Below are positions 9,137-16,259 of a DNA stretch of 64,000 nucleotides, piece after piece. The DNA is taken from assembly GCA_963841635.1 (NCBI GenBank), contig CAWJDO010000003.1, positions 248,001 to 312,000 of the forward strand, written 5' to 3'. Origin of the DNA: DASWZN01 sp963841635 (GTDB lineage: Bacteria > Acidobacteriota > Terriglobia > Bryobacterales > Bryobacteraceae). The position numbers and the translations under genes are program-made. Numbering within the stretch: the first letter of the stretch is position 1; every line of letters starts with the position of its first letter. Under the pieces are notes generated by a model, which worked only from the letters and a program-made list of their open reading frames with translations, did not search any database and was not told the origin of the DNA.

Positions 9137-9338
9137 CTAGTTCTCATCAGTGATCGCTGCCAGTAGTTCCGCGCCATTTCGCGATACAGCATCCGACGAC
9201 TTCGGAATTGCGCCTTGAAGTCGGCGATCCAGCTGACGACGACGGTTGAGGCGATCCCGAAAGGTCAGCAACGTCGCAGGAGCCAGGAGTAGCTTCGGAC
9301 TTATTGCGGTTGACAGCGTCGGAATGCGTTTGTCAACT
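9137..9338 (-). pseudogene. Truncated reading frame cut off by the IS21 element
   Basis: On the minus strand, 66 codons without a stop run from the IS edge to a TAG at 9137-9139. The predicted peptide (ending AVSRNGAELLAAITDEN) is arginine-rich (LTFRDRLNRRRQLDRRL) and has no start codon of its own. It begins exactly at the left IS21 end, so it may be the 3' end of a gene interrupted by the insertion. I do not recognise the family and could not match it to sequence on the far side of the element (12269-12310). Confidence 0.35.
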
Positions 9339-9380
9339 TGATTTGGCCCCTTTTGATACTCTGATTTGGCCCCACCTGTG
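9339..9380 (+). repeat. IS21 left terminal inverted repeat with doubled motif
   Basis: TGATTTGGCCCC at 9339-9350, an 11-bp spacer (TTTTGATACTC), the same 12-mer at 9362-9373, then ACCTGTG. It pairs with the inverted right end at 12228-12268, with one or two mismatches per motif. Confidence 0.8.
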
Positions 9381-9512
9381 TTTGCCTGATTCTTCCCGTT
9401 TTGGCCCTGACGGAAGGAGCCCGTAGGGCGACTGGAGTTAGGGCCAAAACGGTTCGCCGTCGCCGCCCCCTAGCTCGGCTGATTCCGGCATTGCCTCTCC
9501 GCCCGGTGGTCG

Positions 9513-9854
9513 CTAAAATGGCGACTCCGGCTCGCTCCCTTCCGGATCGAACGTGTGTTCAAACGGCAAACGCTCCGTCGCCCTGCTCGATCCCAGTACG
9601 ACCTGAAACTCCGTCTGATTGGCGCCCAGACAATCCAGCTTCACAACCTGGGCCAGCCTGCTTTCCACCCACCGCCGCCCCTCATCATGGCTGTGTTCGG
9701 CCTGGTGGCCGATCTCCAACGCCCGCTGGAATGCCGTATCGCGATCCTCACTCAGGAAGATGTGGACCGCCTCCTCCCACTGGCGTAGCCCTTCTTTGCC
9801 CTCCACCATCACGGCCCAACGAAGGTGCGCGTAATACCACTGCCGGCGGTTCAT
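9513..9854 (-). CDS. Small passenger protein in the IS21 element (DUF4288-like)
   Basis: 113 residues. Its ATG (9852-9854) overlaps the istB TGA (9851-9853), so it is translationally coupled to the transposition helper. The sequence begins MNRRQWYYAHLRWAVMVEG and has the acidic FLSEDRDTAFQRALEIG segment, which resembles small DUF4288 proteins; the match is from memory and tentative. It lies inside the terminal repeats, 130 bp from the left end. IS21 elements normally carry only istA and istB, so this is an accessory gene of unknown role. Confidence 0.6.
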   Translation of the reverse strand: MNRRQWYYAHLRWAVMVEGKEGLRQWEEAVHIFLSEDRDTAFQRALEIGHQAEHSHDEGRRWVESRLAQVVKLDCLGANQTEFQVVLGSSRATERLPFEHTFDPEGSEPESPF

Positions 9855-10621
9855 GCCTTGCCGCCTTTCTTCGCCAGCGTTCTCCGGAACCGGTAGGATT
9901 CGTCCCCGGTCTCGATAATGTTGGCCTGGTCCGTCAACCGGTCCAACATCGCCTTGCATAACCGCGCATTGGGAAACTTGGTGGTCCATTCGGAGAAGGG
10001 TAAGTTCGTTGTCACAATCACCGCCGCTCGCTCGGCGCGTCCCGCGATGACCTGAAACAGCAACTCCGCCGCGGCATCCGGCATCACCACGTAACCCAGT
10101 TCGTCGATCACGATCAGGTCGTAGCGCGTCCAGCGATTCCGCACGCGCGTCAGCTCCAACTGGTTCTTGGCTTCGATCAGCTCGGTCACCATTTCCGCCG
10201 CCGTCGTAAACCGCACCCGCTTGTGCTGCCGGCACGCGGCCACCGCCAACGCGGTGGCCAAGTGCGTCTTCCCGGTCCCCGTTTCTCCCAGAAAAATGAC
10301 CGGCTCCTTGCGCGCCAGATATCCGCCCTCGCTCAGATTCCTCATCACCGCCACGGAAATATGCGGCGCCACTTGGAAGTCGAACTCCTCCATCGTCTTC
10401 ACCGCCGGGAAGTGCGCTTCCTGAATCCTCCGCGCCATCGCCCTGTGGTCGCGTTCCTCTACTTCCGCTGCCAGCAGCGCCTCCAGATAACTCAGATGCG
10501 ATTGCTTCTCTTTCACCGCTTCTTCGGCCAGGCGCGCAAACTGATCGCCCAGCGTGGGCAATCGCAGTTGTTTGGCGTACTGTTGGATCGCCGCCTGCAG
10601 GACCGGCTTGGTGGCGCTCAT
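9851..10621 (-). CDS. istB: IS21 transposition helper ATPase
   Basis: 256 residues, the usual IstB length. The AAA+ (DnaC-like) Walker A is FLGETGTGKTHLA (about residues 110-122) and Walker B is DLIVIDELGY. The N-terminal region LRLPTLGDQFARLAEEA is typical of the family. IstB assists IstA in target capture and strand transfer. Its start overlaps the istA stop by 4 bp. Confidence 0.95.
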   Translation of the reverse strand: MSATKPVLQAAIQQYAKQLRLPTLGDQFARLAEEAVKEKQSHLSYLEALLAAEVEERDHRAMARRIQEAHFPAVKTMEEFDFQVAPHISVAVMRNLSEGGYLARKEPVIFLGETGTGKTHLATALAVAACRQHKRVRFTTAAEMVTELIEAKNQLELTRVRNRWTRYDLIVIDELGYVVMPDAAAELLFQVIAGRAERAAVIVTTNLPFSEWTTKFPNARLCKAMLDRLTDQANIIETGDESYRFRRTLAKKGGKA

Positions 10622-12171
10622 TGGATCACCTCCGTCGCCGCCCAGTTCGGCCGTAACCGTTCGTAGTCCTCCAGACTCGGCTGCGGCCGGTCATAACGGC
10701 TCAGCACCCCGATGTCTACCTGTTTGGCCACCGGCCGCTGCTCCGGGCTAGGGACGTTCAACAGATAGCGGATCGCCCCTACGTTCGAACAGCCCAGTTC
10801 CAACGCCTCTTCCACCGCTCGCCGCACTGGCCCCGCGCCATATTCGCGGCCCAGCAGCAGAACGTCGATCATGGCTCGCGTTCCGGCCTGCTTGCCCTCC
10901 CGCTCCTTCAGCACTCCCCAAAACCGGTCGTAGCTGGCGGGCCAACGTCCTTGCGCGCGGCACTGCTCCAGTGCCGTCGATCCGGCCAGGGCTCCCGGCT
11001 TCTTCGTCAGCGCGTCCAGGTAATGCTCCAGTTCCAGCACCTTCTTATGCCGCCCATAGCAGCGTTCGTGCCGGGCCACGCACTTGGCCTGATACCAGAT
11101 CTCCACGTACGCCGAGTAGACCTTTACCTGGACTGAAGTGCCCACCGGCAGTGGCGCCGAATAGAAGTTCGTCAGCGCCTTCGCGCACCCGCTGGCATTG
11201 ATCTCCGGGAAATGCAAAGAGGCCAGATCGAAGCCCTCCACGGCCAGAGGCAGAAGATGTTCCCGTTCGGCGATCATCCCCGCGCCGATGGTTTGTGCGC
11301 GGCCCGCGATCACCCGGTTCTGCTCTTGGCGCGATCCCGCCGCCAGCAGCAGGTTCAACTCCTCCAAGTGCTGCACGCTCGGCACCGGCACCAGATAGTT
11401 CCGCCGGAACTGGCCTCCTTCGCCCTCCACGCCTCCTTTCTCGTGCCCCTCGCCGGGCGTGCAGAACTCCGAGGCGAATCCCCAGTGCGAGCGAAAACCG
11501 ATGAACCGCGCGGTTTCTTCCCGTTGATGGCCGCGCAGGATCTTCTTCACGGCGCTCTTCAGGTTGTCGTAACGCAAAACGCGGAACACGCCGCCGAAAT
11601 AGGCGAAAGCCAGCTCGTGCGCTTCCAGAAACGCTTGCTGGGTGGCGTGCGGATAAGCTCGGTGAAAGGCGCCGCCGCTGGCCATGCTGCGCAAGCAGAA
11701 CACGTAAGTCTTGCGGACCTCGCCGTCAAACTCGGCCCAGCCTTCGTACCAATCCACCTGCGCCTCGCCACCGAACTGGTAAGACTGCGGCACGAACGTT
11801 TCATGCCCCAGCAGACCCATGGCTGCCTTTCGGGCGCGCACATACCGGCGAACCGTCGATTCCGCCACTTCGGCTTCGGGCAACTCGCGGCGCAGCCGCA
11901 TCCAGATCCGGTGTGCCGTATGCCGCTGCTTTCTGGGCGCCTTGCGGTCGGCTTCCAGGATCGCGTCGATAAACGGGATCGCCGGCGCCAGCTTCGGCCG
12001 CTCGCGTTCCGGAACTTTGCGTTCCGCAGGCATCGCGCTGGCCATCGCCTTCCGCACCTCTCGCCGGTGTACCCCCAGTTTCCGGGCCACCGCTCGGATC
12101 GTTCCGGCCCCATGCTCGTACTCCCGCCGGATCTGCTCGTATAGTTCCACTTTGGCTCTCCTGTTCTCCAA
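10618..12171 (-). CDS. istA: IS21 transposase
   Basis: 517 residues. An N-terminal helix-turn-helix (GTIRAVARKLGVHRREVRKAM) is followed by the DDE catalytic core: Asp in EAQVDWYEGWAE, Asp in VLRYDNLKSAV and Glu in KGGVEGEGGQFRR. A C-terminal beta-barrel (YSAPLPVGTSVQVKVY) completes the family layout. No frameshift or stop interrupts it. The start is close to the right terminal repeat. Confidence 0.95.
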   Translation of the reverse strand: MENRRAKVELYEQIRREYEHGAGTIRAVARKLGVHRREVRKAMASAMPAERKVPERERPKLAPAIPFIDAILEADRKAPRKQRHTAHRIWMRLRRELPEAEVAESTVRRYVRARKAAMGLLGHETFVPQSYQFGGEAQVDWYEGWAEFDGEVRKTYVFCLRSMASGGAFHRAYPHATQQAFLEAHELAFAYFGGVFRVLRYDNLKSAVKKILRGHQREETARFIGFRSHWGFASEFCTPGEGHEKGGVEGEGGQFRRNYLVPVPSVQHLEELNLLLAAGSRQEQNRVIAGRAQTIGAGMIAEREHLLPLAVEGFDLASLHFPEINASGCAKALTNFYSAPLPVGTSVQVKVYSAYVEIWYQAKCVARHERCYGRHKKVLELEHYLDALTKKPGALAGSTALEQCRAQGRWPASYDRFWGVLKEREGKQAGTRAMIDVLLLGREYGAGPVRRAVEEALELGCSNVGAIRYLLNVPSPEQRPVAKQVDIGVLSRYDRPQPSLEDYERLRPNWAATEVIQ

Positions 12172-12227
12172 ACCGTCCTTCCTTCCGGGCTTTGGAAGCC
12201 CGAAACAAGATACACGGTTTGCGGTTT

Positions 12228-12268
12228 ACAGGTGGGGCCAGATCAGAGTATCGAAAGGGGCCAATTCA
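12228..12268 (-). repeat. IS21 right terminal inverted repeat with doubled motif
   Basis: On the minus strand: TGAATTGGCCCC (12268-12257), spacer TTTCGATACTC, TGATCTGGCCCC (12245-12234), then ACCTGT. Inverted relative to 9339-9380. Confidence 0.8.
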
Positions 12269-12310
12269 GAGTAGCGAACTCACGGAATTTGATGCGTCGC
12301 TCGGAACGAG

Positions 12311-12817
12311 TCAGGACGCCACGGCGAGCTTCGAGGAAGGCAAGTGACGAAGCCATCGGAGTTGCGCGGCGGTTTCAGGAATGGATTGACCGCGTGCGGC
12401 GCTAACGACCTCGATGGCGTTGTCGACCCCAATTCCCGAAGTCAGCAGGACACCAGCGGCAATCAGCCCCGAGCGTCCAATACTCTGGCGGCAGTGGACC
12501 GCGACGGTCTTGCCCTCTTCCAGTGCCCCCGCAATGTCTCTCAACAACGCGAGCGCGTCTGGCGTGGATGCAGGCACTCCACGGTCGGGAATAGGAAACG
12601 AGACGAAGTGCACGCCGTTGGATTCTGCGACCTCGCCCTCATGCGCCAAGTCGAGGTCGGCCGCTTCCTCCTCCTCGAGGAGGGAAACGACGACATCAAT
12701 GCCGGCCCGGTGCCAGCCACTACCCTCGTCATCAAGCCAATCCCCACCGCGCGGGCGAGCCACTACCGCGAGCTTGCCGCGCCAAGGTCCGGGCACCCAA
12801 AACAGTTCGGGGGTCAT
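12311..12817 (-). CDS. Tyrosine/dual-specificity phosphatase-like protein
   Basis: 168 residues. The phosphatase signature HCxxxxxR is present as HCRQSIGRSG (catalytic Cys in the P-loop), with a candidate general-acid Asp upstream in FPIPDRGVP. This matches the compact dual-specificity/PTP-like fold. The ATG at 12815-12817 overlaps the stop of the ParB-like gene (ATGA), which decides the start over a longer upstream frame. It should remove phosphate from Tyr/Ser/Thr or another phosphoester; the substrate is unknown. It lies 42 bp from the IS21 right end. Confidence 0.8.
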   Translation of the reverse strand: MTPELFWVPGPWRGKLAVVARPRGGDWLDDEGSGWHRAGIDVVVSLLEEEEAADLDLAHEGEVAESNGVHFVSFPIPDRGVPASTPDALALLRDIAGALEEGKTVAVHCRQSIGRSGLIAAGVLLTSGIGVDNAIEVVSAARGQSIPETAAQLRWLRHLPSSKLAVAS

Positions 12818-13065
12818 GCCTCTCGCTCTATTATCTCTCGCGGAAGTTGATGAATGTTCTCCCCGCGCTCGGCAAGCACCGCGATCCGGTGATGGCCGTC
12901 CAAAACAGTCCCATCCGGCCGGACCTTCAGGCAACCTTCCTGGCCCGGCGCGAGCGAGATCTTCAACGCGTCGGTCGAGAGGCGGCGAAACAGTTCGAGT
13001 TTGGCCCGATTCAGAGTGCCGGCGGAATGCAGGAATCTAAGCTCCGGCGCTGGCGGAAGGTCCAT
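12814..13065 (-). CDS. Small ParB-like (sulfiredoxin-fold) protein
   Basis: 83 residues. The only strong motif is VLDGHHRIAVLAERG, the GHHR-type nucleotide-binding/hydrolysis motif of ParB/Srx domains. There is no DNA-binding helix-turn-helix, so it is not a partition protein. It begins 3 bp after the stop of the Fe-S/FAD gene and overlaps the phosphatase start by 4 bp. A ParB-like protein that uses CTP or ATP, paired with a phosphatase, suggests a phosphoryl-transfer couple, but this is inference. Confidence 0.65.
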   Translation of the reverse strand: MDLPPAPELRFLHSAGTLNRAKLELFRRLSTDALKISLAPGQEGCLKVRPDGTVLDGHHRIAVLAERGENIHQLPREIIEREA

Positions 13066-13068
13066 GGC

Positions 13069-14439
13069 TCAGGCGCGGGCTTCGGCGAGTTCCTTCTTGG
13101 CCTGCTTGGCCTCTTGGCTGGCCTCGAGCGTCATGTCCCGCATTCCGAAGTCGATGCCGATCTTCTTGAGGAAGGCGGTGGGGGGCTCGCCGCCGGCGAA
13201 GATCCAAACGAAATCGTTGGGAAGCTCTTCCACCGTGCCGTTGACTTCGAGCATCACGGCGTCCTTGGTGAACTCCACGGGCGCGGAGTTGAAGACCACC
13301 TTGACGGTCCCGTCCCGCATGGCTTCCTCCATGCGAAGCCGGTTGCGCTCTTTGATCCGGCTGAAGGCTTCCTTCCTGTACGAGAGGGTGACCTTGTTGC
13401 CGACCTGACTGCCAAGTCCCATGGCCGCCTCGACGGCGCTGTCGCCTCCGCCCACCACAAGGATGTGTTTGTTGATGTAGTGATCCGCCTCGATCAGGCG
13501 GTACATGACTTTGGACAGGTCCTCCCCTTTGACTCCGAGTTTGCGCGGGCTGCCGGTTTTGCCGAGAGCCAGGATTACGGCGCGCGCGCGATGCTCGCTT
13601 TTCCCGGTTGTCACCGCGAAGAACCCGTCATCGCCTTTCTTGATATCCAGCACCTTCTCGCCGGTGCGGCATTTGAAATCCGCACGCTCCATGACCTTGC
13701 CCCAGAAGGCGATCAGATCCTCCTTGGAAAGCTCCGTCTTTTTGAACTTTCCGTAGGTTGGAAAAGTCACGGGACTGGTCATCACGAGTTTCTGGCGCGG
13801 ATACTTCGAGACCGTGCCGCCAACCTCGGCGTCCTGCTCGAGGACGAGGTAGTTGATCTGCTTCTCGCAGGCGCGGAGCGCGGCGCTGATGCCGGCGGGA
13901 CCGGCTCCGACGATGAGCAGGTCGTAGACGTCGGGCACCGGCTCGGCTGCTCCGGCGATGCGGCTGGCGATGGTATCGACGCACTCGCGACCTTGATTGA
14001 TCGCATTCTTGATCAGAGCCAAGCCCCCGAGCTCCCCGACAATGAACAGGTTGGGGATGCTGGTCTCATGGTCGGGCGTGAGGTACGGGCTGTCGGCGCC
14101 GACGCTCGCGCTGGCCATCACCATCGTGATCGCGCCGACCGGGCAGGCTTCGGCGCAAAGGGCATGGCCGATGCACTTGTATCCGTTGACGATGACTGCC
14201 TTGCCTCCCAGCATGGCGAGCACGTCGCCCTCCGGACAGACTGTCGTACAGGTGGCGCAGCCGATGCAGTGCGTGTTGTCGATGTGCGGGTGTTGCGATT
14301 GGGGGCCCGCCGAATACAGCTTGCCCTTCTCAGCGGCCGCCTGTGCCGCGGCATGCATCTTCCGTTGGCCGCGGAGATAGGCAATGAGGAAACAGGCCAG
14401 AATAGAGGCGGTGATCGCGAAGGTAATCAGAGTGTCCAT
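13069..14439 (-). CDS. Membrane-anchored [4Fe-4S]/FAD NAD(P)-dependent oxidoreductase
   Basis: 456 residues. One N-terminal membrane helix (about 3-22) is followed by RGQRK, placing the rest in the cytoplasm. Ferredoxin motifs follow: CIGCATCTTVCP (Cys58, 61, 64, 68) and CIGHALCAEACP (Cys89, 95, 99), where the second Cys position is His92. Then comes a thioredoxin-reductase-like flavoprotein with FAD loop LIVGAGPAGIS and NAD(P) loop ILVVGGGDSAVEAA. There is no CxxC redox disulfide in the flavin part. It sits 30 bp from the b-type cytochrome gene and is the likely electron entry point for the multiheme cluster. Direction of flow is inferred. Confidence 0.82.
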   Translation of the reverse strand: MDTLITFAITASILACFLIAYLRGQRKMHAAAQAAAEKGKLYSAGPQSQHPHIDNTHCIGCATCTTVCPEGDVLAMLGGKAVIVNGYKCIGHALCAEACPVGAITMVMASASVGADSPYLTPDHETSIPNLFIVGELGGLALIKNAINQGRECVDTIASRIAGAAEPVPDVYDLLIVGAGPAGISAALRACEKQINYLVLEQDAEVGGTVSKYPRQKLVMTSPVTFPTYGKFKKTELSKEDLIAFWGKVMERADFKCRTGEKVLDIKKGDDGFFAVTTGKSEHRARAVILALGKTGSPRKLGVKGEDLSKVMYRLIEADHYINKHILVVGGGDSAVEAAMGLGSQVGNKVTLSYRKEAFSRIKERNRLRMEEAMRDGTVKVVFNSAPVEFTKDAVMLEVNGTVEELPNDFVWIFAGGEPPTAFLKKIGIDFGMRDMTLEASQEAKQAKKELAEARA

Positions 14440-14469
14440 GCGGTTGCCCAGCCGGCGAAGATAACAATC

Positions 14470-15411
14470 CTAAAAATAGCCTAGCAAAAGCTGCAGCCCG
14501 ATATGGAGCACAGCCAGGATTGCGAAGGTGTAACTGAACGGTCTGTGAACAACGTGCCAGAGATGGAAGACCTTTTGGGTGTAAGACAGAAACAGGATGC
14601 GCTCAGAAAGAGCCGCTTCCGCGCGGGCGGCAGTGATGGCCCTTTCGAGGTCGCGCTGCCGGGACTTGAGCAGCCCGCCCAAGGCCGTGACGTATTCCAC
14701 GCCCTTCAAGGCATGCCGACGCATCCGGGCGACCTGGAACACGCGTGCGACATCGAGGGACATCATATACACAATGGCCCCCGCCGCCGAAAGCTTGGCA
14801 AGGCGCTCCGCGCCGGGAAGGTGCAATAGAGAGCGCAGATCGGCCTCCGGCAGGAGTTCCTGGCCGGTGAGGTCGCGCTCGAGTTCGGCCTGCAGCTCCT
14901 GCAGTTCTTTTCGCGATAACTCGGCCGCGTTCAGGCTGCGCGGAACCTTGTTATAGAGATACCGTCCCACCACGCCGCTGAGCGAGACCGCGAACATGCA
15001 CCAAAAGGCCATGCCGGCGATGCCGCTGAATTTCAGCGAGGAGTGGAGAGCGATAATAACCGGGGCGGTCAGGCCCATCATGATGTGGATGTCGAGCCAG
15101 TGCCGGGTGTTCCCCAGCCTGCCGAGCCACGGCCAGTGCTTACGGATGGGGTACAGAAAAATGCCGAGGAACAGGGCGACGCCAAAGAAGCCCAGATAGA
15201 GGCCCACGGGGCCGCTGGGTTTAAAGAGGTCATATTTGGGCGAAAGCGGCCGCGACATTTGCGGCAGTTTGTAGTAGTCGAAGCCGTAAATGAAAATCGC
15301 CAGGTTTATGGCGATGGCCACTGTGTACAACGCGCAGAGGCGCACGCGATGGCGCTTCTCATTATCTGGCACGGTCCCGACCAGCGATTGTACAACGCTT
15401 GTTGCTGCCAT
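14470..15411 (-). CDS. Inner-membrane b-type cytochrome-like protein
   Basis: 313 residues with about five or six membrane helices (near 26-46, 70-90, 105-125, 133-155 and 285-312). Histidines suitable as heme ligands lie in or next to helices: HWLDIHIMMG, IIALHSSL, FHLWHVVHRPFSY and ILAVLHIGL. No CxxCH. This pattern suits a cytochrome b/ferric-reductase-like quinone or heme relay. A long cytoplasmic loop (about 155-270) is rich in Leu/Glu/Arg. Its start is 6 bp after the stop of the secreted protein gene. It probably links the Fe-S/FAD protein to the periplasmic multiheme cytochromes. Confidence 0.7.
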   Translation of the reverse strand: MAATSVVQSLVGTVPDNEKRHRVRLCALYTVAIAINLAIFIYGFDYYKLPQMSRPLSPKYDLFKPSGPVGLYLGFFGVALFLGIFLYPIRKHWPWLGRLGNTRHWLDIHIMMGLTAPVIIALHSSLKFSGIAGMAFWCMFAVSLSGVVGRYLYNKVPRSLNAAELSRKELQELQAELERDLTGQELLPEADLRSLLHLPGAERLAKLSAAGAIVYMMSLDVARVFQVARMRRHALKGVEYVTALGGLLKSRQRDLERAITAARAEAALSERILFLSYTQKVFHLWHVVHRPFSYTFAILAVLHIGLQLLLGYF

Positions 15412-15417
15412 TCTATG

Positions 15418-16251
15418 CTACTGGGCGTTCGCCAGCGTCTCCTTTGTGTCCACCGTAAACCGCTTGTAGTTGATGAAGCGGTGAATATTGCGCCAATGCT
15501 GGCGCGGCGTCTGCGCCTCGACGGTCGCGGTATCCGGAAGCCAGTGGTCCGCCGCATCGCCGGCGAATCGCACCGCGGCGTAGCGCACGTCCGCGTCGAG
15601 CGAGCGCAGGCCGACGTCGTCCATGCTCCCCTCGAGGCCGGCCGTAATCCGCAGGATGGCGTTCGAGCGAGCGTCGATCCAGGCCGTTCCCTGCCACTCC
15701 AGCGGGAAGTCGTGCCCGCGCAACTGCAATTCGGAGAGCGCCCGCGCACCGTGAATCTGGCGGAATTTCACCCGCAGCACCTTGCGGCCGTCCAGCAGGT
15801 CCGGCTCGGGCGGGGCGTACTCGAAGCTGTCCTGGAAGAAAGGATGGAAGACCAGCAGCAGAGTGGAAAACCCGTCGGTCACCAACAGCGGCAGCTTCTT
15901 CTTATCCTCGCCGGGGGTCTTGACCTCGCGGCGCGACTCCTCGACCGTCAGATCGTCGGGCGCCGCGTGGACCATCACGAGATAGTCGAAAGCCGATTCC
16001 TGGTGGGCAAGGGGCTTGCCGCCCGGCCCAAGCTTGACCTGCGAGACCTCCTCGGTGCAGTTGATGGCGGAGAAGTCCTGCTCGAAGGCCTCCACCGCCC
16101 GGCCCGTCCGGCGCAGCACTTCCTCGAGCGCGGGCGTCGAAGGCGTCGACGCCGCGCCGGCGATCTGGGTGGCGATCAGCCAGCCGAGAACGGCAGCAGC
16201 CGCACCCCAGCGGCCAACGGCCAGCGATCCAAACGGACAGAGTTGTTTCAT
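15418..16251 (-). CDS. Secreted acidobacterial protein, unknown function
   Basis: 277 residues starting at the ATG 16249-16251, 8 bp after the beta-barrel stop; a TTG at 16263 is a less likely start. Signal peptide about residues 1-34. The mature part has VEAFEQDFSAINCTEEVSQ near its start and a beta-rich region with GTAWIDARSNAILRITAG, which recalls lipoprotein-carrier-like (LolA/LolB) half-barrels. Similar blocks (a Cys after a DF pair, then a W/D-rich beta segment ending in LRIT) occur twice in the protein at 44597-47812, so this is a recurring acidobacterial exported domain. Its place between barrel and cytochrome genes suggests an assembly or structural role. Confidence 0.6.
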   Translation of the reverse strand: MKQLCPFGSLAVGRWGAAAAVLGWLIATQIAGAASTPSTPALEEVLRRTGRAVEAFEQDFSAINCTEEVSQVKLGPGGKPLAHQESAFDYLVMVHAAPDDLTVEESRREVKTPGEDKKKLPLLVTDGFSTLLLVFHPFFQDSFEYAPPEPDLLDGRKVLRVKFRQIHGARALSELQLRGHDFPLEWQGTAWIDARSNAILRITAGLEGSMDDVGLRSLDADVRYAAVRFAGDAADHWLPDTATVEAQTPRQHWRNIHRFINYKRFTVDTKETLANAQ

Positions 16252-16259
16252 GACTGCTC

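Larger units (their letters stand above)
9339..12268 (-). mobile_element. IS21-family insertion sequence (about 2.9 kb)
   Basis: Carries istA and istB in the standard overlapping order, plus a third small gene. The two ends are related inverted repeats, each holding two copies of a TGATTTGGCCCC-type motif 11 bp apart (9339-9350 and 9362-9373; right end 12257-12268 and 12234-12245 on the other strand), as in the multiple transposase-binding sites of IS21. All three genes are intact, so it may still be active. A clear target duplication is not visible, so the outermost base of each end is uncertain. Confidence 0.85.

Noticed and set aside
12814..13065. Plasmid-partition ParB or toxin-antitoxin antitoxin
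   Set aside because: The protein lacks a helix-turn-helix, there is no ParA, and the neighbour is a phosphatase rather than a toxin fold.
13069..14439. Simple thioredoxin reductase assignment
   Set aside because: The flavin domain has no redox CxxC and is preceded by a membrane helix and two ferredoxin motifs.
12847..14484. 545-codon plus-strand open frame opposite the Fe-S/FAD gene
   Set aside because: The minus-strand frame has clear ferredoxin and dinucleotide-binding motifs; the plus frame has none.
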